From assembly GCA_046091665.1 (NCBI GenBank), contig JBJTCD010000030.1, forward strand, positions 110,299 to 174,298: DNA of 64,000 nt. Reading direction: 5' to 3'. The notes beneath the pieces are model-generated. The model was not told the DNA's origin and ran no database searches. It worked only from the letters and a program-made list of their open reading frames with translations. This stretch comes from CAIUPE01 sp046091665. Lineage in GTDB: Bacteria; Pseudomonadota; Alphaproteobacteria; Rhizobiales; Beijerinckiaceae. Shown here piece by piece: positions 8,602-17,154 of this stretch (its first letter is position 1; the number at the start of each line of letters is the position of its first letter). Made by a program: the position numbers and the translations under genes.

Positions 8602-9047
8602 ACCAGAACTCTCGACTCAAGATTTTGCAAAGCTTGATAGAGCGCCTGCGAGCGAACGGCGATCTGTTCAGCAAGCGCTTTGGCTGACTGCGGATATTCA
8701 GATAAAAGCCGATGCATCAAAGCGCGCGGCAATACAATCACTTGCGAGTCCATCCGTGCAACAGCATTCACGGGTCTTTCTCCACTCGCAAGAAGCGCGA
8801 TCTCACCAATCAATGCTCCCCGCCCAAGGCGTTCAAGATCAGGGTGATCCGCATCGTCGGATAAGGCTATCAATCCGCTCTCAACAACATATCCCCCTGT
8901 CGAGGGACTGCCTTTCGAGAAGAGCTTTTCATCTTCGGCAAGCTTTCGACGCTCAGCGGCAAAAAGAATCATGCGCAATGCACCTTCCGGAAAGACTTTG
9001 AAAAAATCCAGTTGTTGCAGAAGATTTATATCGTCGCTGATGGCCAT
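8598..9047 (-). CDS. Stand-alone cyclic nucleotide-binding domain protein (Crp-like sensor, no HTH)
   Basis: 149-residue protein made of a single cNMP-binding beta-roll: LFSKGSPSTGGYVVESGLIAL, then LGRGALIGEIALLASGERPVNAVARMDS, which holds the phosphate-binding cassette (GEIALL...R) where cAMP or cGMP would bind. The C-terminal helix ends at SRVLV with no DNA-binding winged helix, so it is not a Crp/Fnr transcription factor by itself. It lies 5 bp downstream of the OmpR-type regulator and is surely co-transcribed with it, which suggests a joint signalling role. What it controls is not evident. Confidence 0.88.
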   Translation of the reverse strand: MAISDDINLLQQLDFFKVFPEGALRMILFAAERRKLAEDEKLFSKGSPSTGGYVVESGLIALSDDADHPDLERLGRGALIGEIALLASGERPVNAVARMDSQVIVLPRALMHRLLSEYPQSAKALAEQIAVRSQALYQALQNLESRVLV

Positions 9048-9052
9048 TTTAC

Positions 9053-9712
9053 TTAAGACTCTTTGACTGCTTCAGCCAATCGATAACCACCTGGCTCGGT
9101 GATCAATATGGCGGCCTCATCACTATTCGTTTCGATCTTTTGTCTCAATCGATAAATATGCGTTTCAGTCGTATGGGTCGTCACGGATTCATGATAACCC
9201 CATATATTGGTCAGAAGCTCTTCGCGTGAAACAATCGCGCCACGCGCGCGATGAAGATAACGAAGAATTTCAACTTCTTTATCGGTCAATTTCAATTCAT
9301 CGCCTTGATGAGACAACAAATGCCGCGACGCGGGATAAAGCTTGAACGATCCCACCGAAATAAAATAATCAGATCGTGATTGGAAATTTCTGATCAACGC
9401 TTTGATACGTTGAACAAGAAAACTCGATTTGACCGGGAGATTGATTTGCTCGCTCAGTTCTTCACCGCTGAAACCCAGTCCGATCAATGGGGCACGAAAT
9501 TGCGTTCCGAGAAGCGCTTTCCACTTCGCGGGATCGGCTTTCGGTAAAATCAATAATGCGTCAATGTAATCAAGCTCGTTTTGATCAAGAGTCTCAACAG
9601 AGAGGTCCAACCCAATCGGTTTGAAATCCGGTTCAGATTCGAGCTGCGTCGCAACAGCCGCGATCTCGGAGGCGTCCGAACCCATAATCAGAATTGATAA
9701 AGGGTGGGGCAT
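9053..9712 (-). CDS. Orphan OmpR-type regulator with a degenerate receiver domain
   Basis: The C-terminal half (about residues 115-219) is a clear OmpR/PhoB winged helix: LTDKEVEILRYL, SREELLTNIWGY and THIYRLRQKI with GGYRL. The N-terminal half folds like a receiver (PLSILIMGSD; YIDALLILPKADP; APLIGLGF; LPVKSSFLVQRI), but the acidic pair after strand 1 is absent and the phosphoacceptor Asp at the end of strand 3 is replaced by Pro/Lys. Phosphorylation is therefore unlikely. There is no histidine kinase nearby. The ATG at 9712 follows GGACGAG; an in-frame TTG at 9730 is less likely. It is followed by the cNMP-binding gene and divergent from the YkuD gene. Confidence 0.87.
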   Translation of the reverse strand: MPHPLSILIMGSDASEIAAVATQLESEPDFKPIGLDLSVETLDQNELDYIDALLILPKADPAKWKALLGTQFRAPLIGLGFSGEELSEQINLPVKSSFLVQRIKALIRNFQSRSDYFISVGSFKLYPASRHLLSHQGDELKLTDKEVEILRYLHRARGAIVSREELLTNIWGYHESVTTHTTETHIYRLRQKIETNSDEAAILITEPGGYRLAEAVKES

Positions 9713-9737
9713 GGACTCGTCCAAACTCAAACCGCAA

Positions 9738-9768
9738 ATGAAAATAAATGATTGTATTTCGTTTTCAT
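9738..9768. promoter_or_regulatory. Imperfect inverted repeat between the orphan regulator and the YkuD gene
   Basis: ATGAAAATAAAT and, after a short spacer, ATTTCGTTTTCAT form a dyad with 7-bp perfect outer arms (ATGAAAA/TTTTCAT). It sits 25-55 bp before the regulator start in the divergent promoter region, a natural place for an autoregulatory operator. Function is inferred from position. Confidence 0.35.
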
Positions 9769-9833
9769 ACGGGTGACCTTTCCTTTAATGATAAAGAAAA
9801 GCAACTTGTTTTAGAAATGAACACCGCTCGTCC

Positions 9834-10349
9834 ATGACAACATTTTTTCTTCGCCGCCATCCAACCGAGCACACTAAGGCTCATCTTGATGGTTGCAGCC
9901 TTGTGCTCCCTTGTGCGATTGGACGCAGCGGCGTGGTTGCGGCAAAGCGCGAAGGTGATGGCGGAACGCCAAGAGCAACACTCAAGATTTTGAACATCTA
10001 TATCCGACGCGACCAATGGCCGAGCCGGGCTTTCCCATTGCCGGTAAAGATGATCCAGAAAGATTACGGCTGGTGTGATGATATAGAATCGCCCCGCTAT
10101 AATCGATTGGTGCAGCTCCCCTTCACCGCGTCACATGAGACGATGTGGCGTGAAGATCCGCTCTATGACATCGTGCTCGAGACGGATTGGAATGCGAGTC
10201 CCGCGATTCGCGGACGTGGCAGTGCGATTTTTATCCATCTCGCAAGACCAGGCTTAAAACCCACCGAAGGATGTCTCGCACTCGGCCGTAAAGATATGAT
10301 GCTGTTTCTTTCGCGTCTCACCCGACAAAGCCGCATCGTCATTGGGTGA
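9834..10349 (+). CDS. L,D-transpeptidase-fold (YkuD) family protein without signal peptide
   Basis: 171-residue single-domain YkuD protein. The catalytic motif appears as IHLARPGLKPTEGCLAL, with the His and the nucleophilic Cys of the H-x-(12-16)-(S/T)-x-G-C pattern. The segment KREGDGGTPRATLKIL corresponds to the substrate-groove strand of the fold. These enzymes make 3-3 peptidoglycan cross-links or attach proteins to peptidoglycan. I see no signal peptide or transmembrane helix at the N-terminus (MTTFFLRRHPTEHTK), which is odd for a periplasmic enzyme; either it is exported in a non-classical way or acts elsewhere. It is divergent from the orphan regulator, which may control it. Confidence 0.85.
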   Translation: MTTFFLRRHPTEHTKAHLDGCSLVLPCAIGRSGVVAAKREGDGGTPRATLKILNIYIRRDQWPSRAFPLPVKMIQKDYGWCDDIESPRYNRLVQLPFTASHETMWREDPLYDIVLETDWNASPAIRGRGSAIFIHLARPGLKPTEGCLALGRKDMMLFLSRLTRQSRIVIG

Positions 10350-10357
10350 GACTGGGC

Positions 10358-10374
10358 GGGGCTCTTCTAGCCCC
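10358..10374. terminator. Small hairpin between the convergent YkuD gene and yggS
   Basis: GGGGCT-CTTCT-AGCCCC makes a 6-bp stem that overlaps the yggS stop codon. No clear T-run follows on either strand, so termination activity is doubtful. Confidence 0.3.
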
Positions 10375-11047
10375 GATGACCGAAAATCGCACTGCCGATG
10401 CGAACATGGGTCGCGCCAAGCTGAATCGCCGCCTCGAAATCGCTGCTCATTCCCATCGAGAGGATTTTCAGCCCATTACGTTCGGCAATTTTGCGAAGAA
10501 GCGCGAAATGAGGCGAAGGCGGCTCGTCCACCGGCGGGATACACATCAAGCCCGATATCTCGAGACCCCATTCCGCGTGGCAGCGTTTTAAGAAGTCATC
10601 AGCCACTTTCGGCGCGACTCCAGCCTTTTGCGGCTCTTCGCCCGTATTGATCTGAACATAGAGTTTTGGCCGCCGATCGGTCTTTTTGAGCTCCTTCGAA
10701 AGCGCCTCGGCAATCGACGGGCGATCGACCGTCTCAATCACATCGAAAAGAGCAATGGCCTCTTTGGCTTTGTTGCTCTGCAAAGGACCGATGAGATGCA
10801 ATTCGACATCGGGAAATCGCGCCTTCAGTTCGGGCCATTTGCCTTGCGATTCTTGGACACGATTTTCGCCAAAGATCCGGTGCCCTGACAAGAGCACGGG
10901 TTCGATGTCTTCAGGCCCAAAGGTTTTTGACACAACCACGAGCGTGACATCCGCCTCTGCTCTGTCTGCATCACGAGCGGCTCTTTGAACCGCGTGGCGG
11001 ACAGAGAGATAGCGGTTCTTGACGTCGTCGGGAGTGGATTGTGTCAT
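10367..11047 (-). CDS. yggS: YggS-family pyridoxal-phosphate homeostasis protein
   Basis: 226-residue alanine-racemase-fold protein that binds PLP and buffers its level and amino acid pools; no catalytic reaction is known. The PLP lysine is in LVVVSKTFGPEDI. Other family blocks are FGENRVQESQGKW, ELHLIGPLQSNKAK, LYVQINTGEEPQKAG, GLMCIPP and LSMGMSSDFEAAIQLGATHVRIGSAIFG. The frame is open to 11110, but the ATG at 11047 has GGAAGGG at ideal spacing. It is divergent from leuS, with about 127 bp between. Confidence 0.94.
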   Translation of the reverse strand: MTQSTPDDVKNRYLSVRHAVQRAARDADRAEADVTLVVVSKTFGPEDIEPVLLSGHRIFGENRVQESQGKWPELKARFPDVELHLIGPLQSNKAKEAIALFDVIETVDRPSIAEALSKELKKTDRRPKLYVQINTGEEPQKAGVAPKVADDFLKRCHAEWGLEISGLMCIPPVDEPPSPHFALLRKIAERNGLKILSMGMSSDFEAAIQLGATHVRIGSAIFGHRG

Positions 11048-11174
11048 GATCAGCCCTTCCCGTTTTTGGGACATTGACCCCAAAGCCCAATCGTGTCCTA
11101 GTCCGCCCAACCCGCGCGAGGCAAGAGTCGGCGCGTTGTTTTTGTATTTTTAAATGAGAACATCCGGATAGATC

Positions 11175-13802
11175 ATGAGAACCGAGCGTTACAACGCCCG
11201 TGAAGCTGAGCGGAAATGGCAGGCCACCTGGGACGAGAAGGAACTTTTTCGGACCCGGAACGAAGATCCTAAACCCAAATATTATGTGCTCGAAATGTTC
11301 CCCTATCCGTCGGGGCGCATCCATATGGGCCATGTCCGCAATTACACGATGGGCGATGTGGTCGCGCGTTATAAAAGAGCGCGCGGGTTCAATGTTCTTC
11401 ATCCGATGGGATGGGATGCGTTTGGCATGCCGGCCGAAAATGCCGCGATGGCCAATAAGACTCATCCAGCAAAATGGACTTATGCCAATATCGCAACCAT
11501 GCGCGACCAGCTCAAAAGCATGGGACTGTCGCTTGACTGGCATCGCGAAATCGCAACTTGCGATCCCTCTTACTATAAACATCAACAACGTATGTTTTTG
11601 GATTTTCTGGGCGCCGGTCTCATCGATCGAAAAACTGCTCGCGTGAATTGGGATCCGGTTGATCAAACTGTTCTTGCCAATGAGCAAGTGATTGAAGGAC
11701 GCGGATGGCGTTCCGGTGCGCTTGTCGAACAGCGCGAGCTCACACAATGGTTCTTTAAAATTTCCGATTATGCGCAAGAGCTCAATGACGCGCTTGATAG
11801 GCTCGAACGTTGGCCTGAAAAAGTTCGCTTGATGCAAAAAAATTGGATCGGAAGATCTGAGGGTCTTTCTGTCCGTTTTGCACTTGAAGCCAATCAAGCT
11901 GCAATAAGCGAAAGCGAAATTGAAATTTACACAACGCGCCCCGATACACTTTTCGGAGCAAGCTTTATTGCATTGGCACCCGAACATCCGCTTTCCAAAA
12001 AAGTTGCTCAAAGCAATCCGGATCTTCAAGCCTTCATTGAAGACTGCCGTAAAATGGGCACCGCGCAAGAGCTGATCGATAAAGCTGAGAAGAAGGGTTT
12101 TGATACGGGCCTTCGCGTGACCCACCCCTTTGATCCCTCATGGACGCTTCCTGTTTATGTCGCGAATTTCATTTTGATGGACTATGGCACAGGCGCCATT
12201 TTCGGGTGCCCCGCGCATGATCAGCGTGACTTTGATTTTGCGACCGCCTACAAACTCCCGATCAAAACGGTCGTCTGCCCGCCGGATCAGGATCCGAAGA
12301 CGTACAACGTTAGTGATGTGCCTTATGATGGTGAAGGCAAGATTTGTAATTCTTCTTTCCTCGATGGTTTGACAATCGAGACCGCCAAGGAAGAAGTTGC
12401 AAAACGTCTTGAAAAGGAAAGCTTAGGCAACAAGCCCGTCGCGACGCGCAAGATCAATTTCCGTCTGCGGGATTGGGGTATTTCGCGGCAACGTTATTGG
12501 GGATGTCCGATCCCGGTTATTCATTGCGAGGTCTGTGGCACTGTTCCCGTTCCGATCAAAGACTTGCCTGTGAAATTGCCAGATGATGTCACTTTTGATG
12601 TTCCCGGCAATCCGCTTGATCGTCATCCGACATGGAAACATACAAACTGTCCACAATGCGGAAAGAAGGCGCGTCGTGAAACCGACACGATGGATACATT
12701 CGTCGATTCGTCCTGGTATTTCGCGCGTTTCACCAATCCGTGGTTAGAGGATCATCCGACAGAGCGCGCGGTTGTTGATGGGTGGTTACCGGTCAATCAA
12801 TATATTGGCGGCATCGAACATGCGATTCTTCATCTTCTTTATTCGCGCTTTTTCACACGTGCGATGAAGAAGGTTGGCCATGCGGGTATGGATGAGCCCT
12901 TTGATGGTTTGTTCACACAAGGCATGGTTGTTCATGAAACCTATCGTGACAAAGACGGCCAATGGGTGACGCCGGCCGAGATCGAGATTTATTCCGATGG
13001 TGGTGAACGCCGCGCGAAATTGATTTCGAATGGATCGCTTGTTGAAATCGGTTCCATCGAGAAGATGTCGAAATCAAAACGAAACACGATTGATCCCGAC
13101 GACATCATTGGCAGCTATGGCGCTGATACGGCACGCTGGTTCATGTTGTCAGACTCACCGCCCGAGCGCGATGTGATTTGGACCGAAGAAGGTGTTCAGG
13201 GCGCTGCGCGTTTTATTCAAAGACTTTGGCGTCTTGTCGGCGAAGTAGCTGATCTTCAGCCTTCGGAAAACGCGCATGATGCCGCGGCTGAAGACGCAGT
13301 GGTCACGATCAGAAAAGCTGCTCATCGGTCGATCATTCGTGTCGAAGACGATCTCGAACGCTTACGCTTTAATCGCTGCGTCGCTCACGCTTATGAATTG
13401 GCGAATGCCTTGCAGGCAGAGCTTGCGGTCAAGAAGGATAAGAAAGTCAGTCCGCAATGGATCGCCGCGATGCGGGAAGCGAGTGAGTTCTTGATCGCCA
13501 TCATCGCCCCGATGATGCCTCATCTTGCCGAGGAATGCTGGGCGGAGCTCGGCCATCGCACATTGATTGCCGAGACGTCATGGCCGAAAGCTGATCATAG
13601 TTTGATCGTAGAGAACGACATTGTTTTGCCGATCCAGATCAATGGTAAGAAGCGCGCTGAAATCACGGTCGCGCGGCAAGCTGATAACGCAACGATTGAA
13701 CAGGCCGTTCTTGCTCTTGATTCCGTCAAAGCGGCGCTTGATGGTAAATCGCCAAAGAAGATTGTTATCGTGCCGCAAAGGATCGTCAATGTGGTGGTCT
13801 GA
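11175..13802 (+). CDS. leuS: Leucyl-tRNA synthetase
   Basis: Class I synthetase of 875 residues, the normal bacterial size. It carries the HIGH signature as HMGH (about 50-53, in YPSGRIHMGHVRNYTMGD), the CP1 editing domain (TTRPDTLFGASF and the DYGTGAIFGCPAHDQRDFDF block), a CxxC pair (NCPQCGKK), the conserved TMDTFVDSSWYFAR and the KMSKS loop (about 631-635). The start ATG gives MRTERYNAREAERKWQ. It overlaps lptE by 14 bp, and holA follows, an arrangement common in alphaproteobacteria. Confidence 0.98.
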   Translation: MRTERYNAREAERKWQATWDEKELFRTRNEDPKPKYYVLEMFPYPSGRIHMGHVRNYTMGDVVARYKRARGFNVLHPMGWDAFGMPAENAAMANKTHPAKWTYANIATMRDQLKSMGLSLDWHREIATCDPSYYKHQQRMFLDFLGAGLIDRKTARVNWDPVDQTVLANEQVIEGRGWRSGALVEQRELTQWFFKISDYAQELNDALDRLERWPEKVRLMQKNWIGRSEGLSVRFALEANQAAISESEIEIYTTRPDTLFGASFIALAPEHPLSKKVAQSNPDLQAFIEDCRKMGTAQELIDKAEKKGFDTGLRVTHPFDPSWTLPVYVANFILMDYGTGAIFGCPAHDQRDFDFATAYKLPIKTVVCPPDQDPKTYNVSDVPYDGEGKICNSSFLDGLTIETAKEEVAKRLEKESLGNKPVATRKINFRLRDWGISRQRYWGCPIPVIHCEVCGTVPVPIKDLPVKLPDDVTFDVPGNPLDRHPTWKHTNCPQCGKKARRETDTMDTFVDSSWYFARFTNPWLEDHPTERAVVDGWLPVNQYIGGIEHAILHLLYSRFFTRAMKKVGHAGMDEPFDGLFTQGMVVHETYRDKDGQWVTPAEIEIYSDGGERRAKLISNGSLVEIGSIEKMSKSKRNTIDPDDIIGSYGADTARWFMLSDSPPERDVIWTEEGVQGAARFIQRLWRLVGEVADLQPSENAHDAAAEDAVVTIRKAAHRSIIRVEDDLERLRFNRCVAHAYELANALQAELAVKKDKKVSPQWIAAMREASEFLIAIIAPMMPHLAEECWAELGHRTLIAETSWPKADHSLIVENDIVLPIQINGKKRAEITVARQADNATIEQAVLALDSVKAALDGKSPKKIVIVPQRIVNVVV

Positions 13803-14316
13803 TCACTCTTTGAAATTCATCCGCGGCGGAGTCGTCATCGTCCTCGCTTTGATTCTCACTGGTTGTATGCGACCGCTTTACGGATCGGTGAATGGTGAAA
13901 GTGTCAAAACGACATTGTCTTCTATTGAAGTGAAACCAATCCCCGATGTTGCCGGCCATTATCTTCGTGAAGAGTTACTGTTCAATTTGAATGGGGGTGC
14001 AGTCCCCGAAGACAAGCCGTCAAATTATACTCTTTCAGTGACGCTGGCGGAATCAAGTCAATCGGTTGCGATTGATTCGACGGGTAATGGTGCTGACGCC
14101 GCCTCTGTCTCGATAACCGCGCGCTACACGCTCACAGATAATGGTGGCAAGACCCTTCACCAGGGAACATCTGTCGCATCGGGTTCAGTTGACCGACTCT
14201 CACAGCGCTTCGCCGCGGTACGTGCGTTCCGCGAAGCCAAGATTCGAATTGCGAAATCGCTTGCTGGTCAAATTGAAACCGATCTTGCGGCATATTTTGC
14301 CAGTCGTGCGAAATAG
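13789..14316 (+). CDS. lptE: LPS-assembly lipoprotein LptE
   Basis: Outer-membrane lipoprotein that plugs LptD and takes part in LPS insertion. From the ATG at 13789 it is 175 residues: a short positive N-terminus, a hydrophobic stretch (GGVVIVLALILTGC) ending in a lipobox whose Cys is followed by MRPLYG, the typical 'GC.(R/F)PLYG' of alphaproteobacterial LptE. GGAT precedes this ATG by five bases. The frame is open further upstream inside leuS, but earlier starts would bury the signal peptide. It overlaps the leuS stop by 14 bp and precedes holA by 12 bp. Confidence 0.88.
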   Translation: MWWSDHSLKFIRGGVVIVLALILTGCMRPLYGSVNGESVKTTLSSIEVKPIPDVAGHYLREELLFNLNGGAVPEDKPSNYTLSVTLAESSQSVAIDSTGNGADAASVSITARYTLTDNGGKTLHQGTSVASGSVDRLSQRFAAVRAFREAKIRIAKSLAGQIETDLAAYFASRAK

Positions 14317-14328
14317 GATTTTTAAGTC

Positions 14329-15360
14329 ATGGCGGCTCTGAAGAGCGGTGACATTGAAGCGTTCTTACGCAAACCTGATCGCGCTTATTCAGTTTTCCTT
14401 TTGTATGGACCAGATGCAGGCCTCGCCCATGAGCGCTGCCGCTCACTCATCGAAAAACTCATTGATGATCCTTCAGATCCGTTTCAACTCATTCGGATCG
14501 ATGGCGATCAATTGACTGCGGATCCAACACGGTTACAGGATGAAGCCAACACAGTTGGTCTCTTTGAGACCAAACGCACGATCTGGCTGAGAGCCGGAAC
14601 GAAAACCAATCAATCAAGCTTCGATCTCCTTTTTGAAACGCCACCGCTATGTCCTGTGGTGATTGAAGCCGGTGATCTGGCTCCGCGCCACGCGCTTCGA
14701 CAAGCGGTAGAGGGCTGTAAATTTGCCGTAGCGCTTCCGTGCTATTCTGATGAGGGGCGCGATCTTCCAAAACTCATTGATGAGGTTCTTGGTCAGTTTA
14801 AGCTAAAGGCTGGCGATGATGCACGGCAGGCGCTTATTGGATCGCTTGGCGCTGATCGTCTTCTTTCGCGGCGTGAACTCGAAAAGCTTGCGCTCTATGC
14901 TTATGGGCAAGGCACGGTGACGAGTGATGATGTCGATGCTGTGCTCTCAAATGCAGCGCAGGTGACGATCGATATCTTGGTTGATTCTGTCTTCTCTGGC
15001 GAAGCTCAATCCATGGATTCTTTGCTCGAACGTGCCATCAAAGAAGGGTTTGATCCATCCTTTATTATCGGCGCTCTTCTACGCCATGCCTTCTTATTGT
15101 TAAACACACAAAAGGATTTGGAAGGTGGTCGATCTCTTGGTGAAATTGAAAAGCAATCGAGAATTTTTTATAAGCGTGTCTCAGCATTTCGTCGCCAAGT
15201 TTCCCTATGGTCAATGGCAGCTTTGCAATCTGCAATCACCTCACTTGGTGAGGCACAATTATTAACGCGTCAAAATTTGGCGCTTGCAGATACGGTGCTT
15301 TCACGCTGTTGTCTTAGCCTGGCTCTAGCGGCGCGACGCGTCGCCATGCAAGCGCGCTAA
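14329..15360 (+). CDS. holA: DNA polymerase III subunit delta
   Basis: Clamp-loader delta subunit that opens the beta sliding clamp. The 343 residues match HolA in layout: an N-terminal AAA+-like domain (VFLLYGPDAGLAHERCRSLI, a non-ATPase P-loop relic), a lid region with LSRRELEKLALYAYG, and a helical collar domain at the C-terminus. It is the third gene of the leuS-lptE-holA run, and its stop abuts the parB stop with no spacer, so the two genes converge base to base. Confidence 0.93.
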   Translation: MAALKSGDIEAFLRKPDRAYSVFLLYGPDAGLAHERCRSLIEKLIDDPSDPFQLIRIDGDQLTADPTRLQDEANTVGLFETKRTIWLRAGTKTNQSSFDLLFETPPLCPVVIEAGDLAPRHALRQAVEGCKFAVALPCYSDEGRDLPKLIDEVLGQFKLKAGDDARQALIGSLGADRLLSRRELEKLALYAYGQGTVTSDDVDAVLSNAAQVTIDILVDSVFSGEAQSMDSLLERAIKEGFDPSFIIGALLRHAFLLLNTQKDLEGGRSLGEIEKQSRIFYKRVSAFRRQVSLWSMAALQSAITSLGEAQLLTRQNLALADTVLSRCCLSLALAARRVAMQAR

Positions 15361-16239
15361 TTAATCGCGCAACCGCAAACAAACATCGTCAAGCTGTTCA
15401 AGCGTACGATATTTGATTCTCAATTCCCCTCCGCGAGCGCTGTGATTGATTGAAACAGAGAGTCCTAAAATATCTTCGAGTGCTTTTTCGAGTAATCTCG
15501 TATCGGGGTCTTTTTCACTCTTCTTCGTTGGAGATGAGACTTTCTTCACGCCGACTTCTTCTTGAGCAATACGCTCAACATCACGGACCGTGAGACCATG
15601 TTCAATAATGCGAATCGCAACTTGTTCAGGATCTTTGACTGCAAGTAAGGCGCGTGCATGTCCGGCTGAAAGCGAGCCCGCTGCCAAGAGAGACTGGACC
15701 TTCTGTGGCAATTTTGCGAGACGCATAGTGTTGGCGATGTGACTGCGGCTTTTGCCGATTACGCGCGCAAGATCATTTTGTGAGTAACCATAATCGGCAG
15801 CGAGCTTTTCATAGCCAAGCGCTTCTTCAAGCGGATTGAGATCCGCGCGTTGGACATTTTCAATGATCGCAATTTCATAGGCTTCACGGTCAGCTGCTTC
15901 GATCACTACAATCGGCACTTCATGAAGTGAGGCCCGTTGGGCTGCACGCCAGCGACGTTCGCCCGCGATGATTTCAAAGGTACCATCAACGCCGGCAATC
16001 GGGCGGACCAAAATCGGTTGAATGATCCCTTTCTCGCGAATCGAATTCGAAAGCTCTTCGAGTTCTTCTTCGGAGAAGCTGCGGCGGGGATTGCGGGGAT
16101 TGGGACGCAAAAATTCAGTCGGAATTTTTCGGGCGCCGCGACTACGATCAGGAGCCGATGCGGCTGCCGTTTCATTCACTTCACCAATCAAAGCGGCAAG
16201 GCCTCGACCAAGACGCGACCGATTTTGTTCTTCGGCCAT
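15361..16239 (-). CDS. parB: Chromosome-partitioning protein ParB
   Basis: CTP-dependent DNA clamp that loads at parS and spreads to organise the origin region. In 292 residues it has the N-terminal CTPase/ParB-Srx motifs (IAGERRWRAAQRA, about 90-102; ENVQRADLNPLEEA), the parS-reading helix-turn-helix (YSQNDLARVIGKSRSHIANT, about 150-170) and a C-terminal dimerisation domain. The ATG at 16239 follows AAGGAAGA. It is downstream of parA in the usual rsmG-parA-parB order, with two perfect parS sites 1.5 and 3.5 kb away. Confidence 0.97.
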   Translation of the reverse strand: MAEEQNRSRLGRGLAALIGEVNETAAASAPDRSRGARKIPTEFLRPNPRNPRRSFSEEELEELSNSIREKGIIQPILVRPIAGVDGTFEIIAGERRWRAAQRASLHEVPIVVIEAADREAYEIAIIENVQRADLNPLEEALGYEKLAADYGYSQNDLARVIGKSRSHIANTMRLAKLPQKVQSLLAAGSLSAGHARALLAVKDPEQVAIRIIEHGLTVRDVERIAQEEVGVKKVSSPTKKSEKDPDTRLLEKALEDILGLSVSINHSARGGELRIKYRTLEQLDDVCLRLRD

Positions 16240-16283
16240 GGGGGTCTTCCTTTTCTTAATAAATCAGTCGCAGTCTATTGGCA

Positions 16284-17129
16284 TCAAGCGGCCAAAAGGG
16301 CGCGCTCGCGCTGAATGACCTCCGAGGCCAATTTGAGATAGGCCTGAGCGCCGGTTGACTTCAAATCATAGAGAAGAACCGGCTTGCCATAAGACGGCGC
16401 TTCCGAGACACGAACATTTCTCGGAATGACGGTTTCATAGACTTTGGTGCCCATGAAAGCCCGCACATCATCGACCACCTGCGAACAAAGATTGTTTCTC
16501 GAATCGAACATAGTCAAAACAATGCCATGGATCGAGAGGCCGGGATTGAGTGACTGCCGCACTTGCTCGACGGTTTTCAAAAGCTGAGACAAGCCCTCAA
16601 GCGCGAAAAACTCACATTGCAACGGAACAACGACCGCGTCAGAGGCCGCCATAGCGTTGATCGTCAAAAGGTTCAGTGAGGGCGGGCAATCGACAAGGAT
16701 ATAAGTGAAAGCTTCTTCACCTGTCGTGGTCTGTGCAAGACCAAGCAACGAGATGGCCTTCTTCAGCCGATGCGCACGATCGCGATCATTGGCGATTTCA
16801 AGCTCAAGACCTAAAAGATCAAGCGTTGATGGCGCAACAAAAAGCCGAGGCACAGCGGTCGGACGGATCGCGCGATCAAGTGGGGCCTCACCGGTCATGA
16901 TGTCATAGGTTGAGATCGTGCGGCTCTTCTGATCGATCCCCAAACCCGTTGAAGCATTGCCCTGCGGATCAAGATCAACAATCAGAACCTTCTCGCCAAT
17001 CGCTGCGAGAGCTGTTCCGAGATTGATAGCCGTTGTCGTTTTACCAACGCCGCCTTTTTGATTGGCCAAAGCCAAAATCCGTGGCCGCGATGCAGCGCTC
17101 CCGAAGCGGTCAAAAGATGCCTCAACCAT
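16284..17129 (-). CDS. parA: Chromosome-partitioning ATPase ParA
   Basis: Deviant Walker-type ATPase that forms the gradient on the nucleoid that moves ParB-parS complexes. The deviant Walker A motif KGGVGKTT is at residues 25-32, then VDLDPQGNASTG and the switch-II region LVDCPPSLNLLTINAM. The N-terminal extension before the P-loop is short, about 24 residues, as in chromosomal Soj/ParA. It lies 44 bp upstream of parB and 25 bp downstream of rsmG. Confidence 0.97.
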   Translation of the reverse strand: MVEASFDRFGSAASRPRILALANQKGGVGKTTTAINLGTALAAIGEKVLIVDLDPQGNASTGLGIDQKSRTISTYDIMTGEAPLDRAIRPTAVPRLFVAPSTLDLLGLELEIANDRDRAHRLKKAISLLGLAQTTTGEEAFTYILVDCPPSLNLLTINAMAASDAVVVPLQCEFFALEGLSQLLKTVEQVRQSLNPGLSIHGIVLTMFDSRNNLCSQVVDDVRAFMGTKVYETVIPRNVRVSEAPSYGKPVLLYDLKSTGAQAYLKLASEVIQRERALLAA

Positions 17130-17154
17130 GATCAGCGCTCTCCGGAAATTAGAT

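Noticed and set aside
11048..11174. T-box or leader-peptide control of leuS
   Set aside because: No T-box motif, no run of Leu codons in a short frame, and no terminator in the gap; such control is not expected in this phylum.
10971..12125. 384-codon open frame antisense to leuS
   Set aside because: It lies wholly opposite the conserved leuS/yggS coding sequence, has no recognisable domain, and its length follows from codon bias of the true gene.
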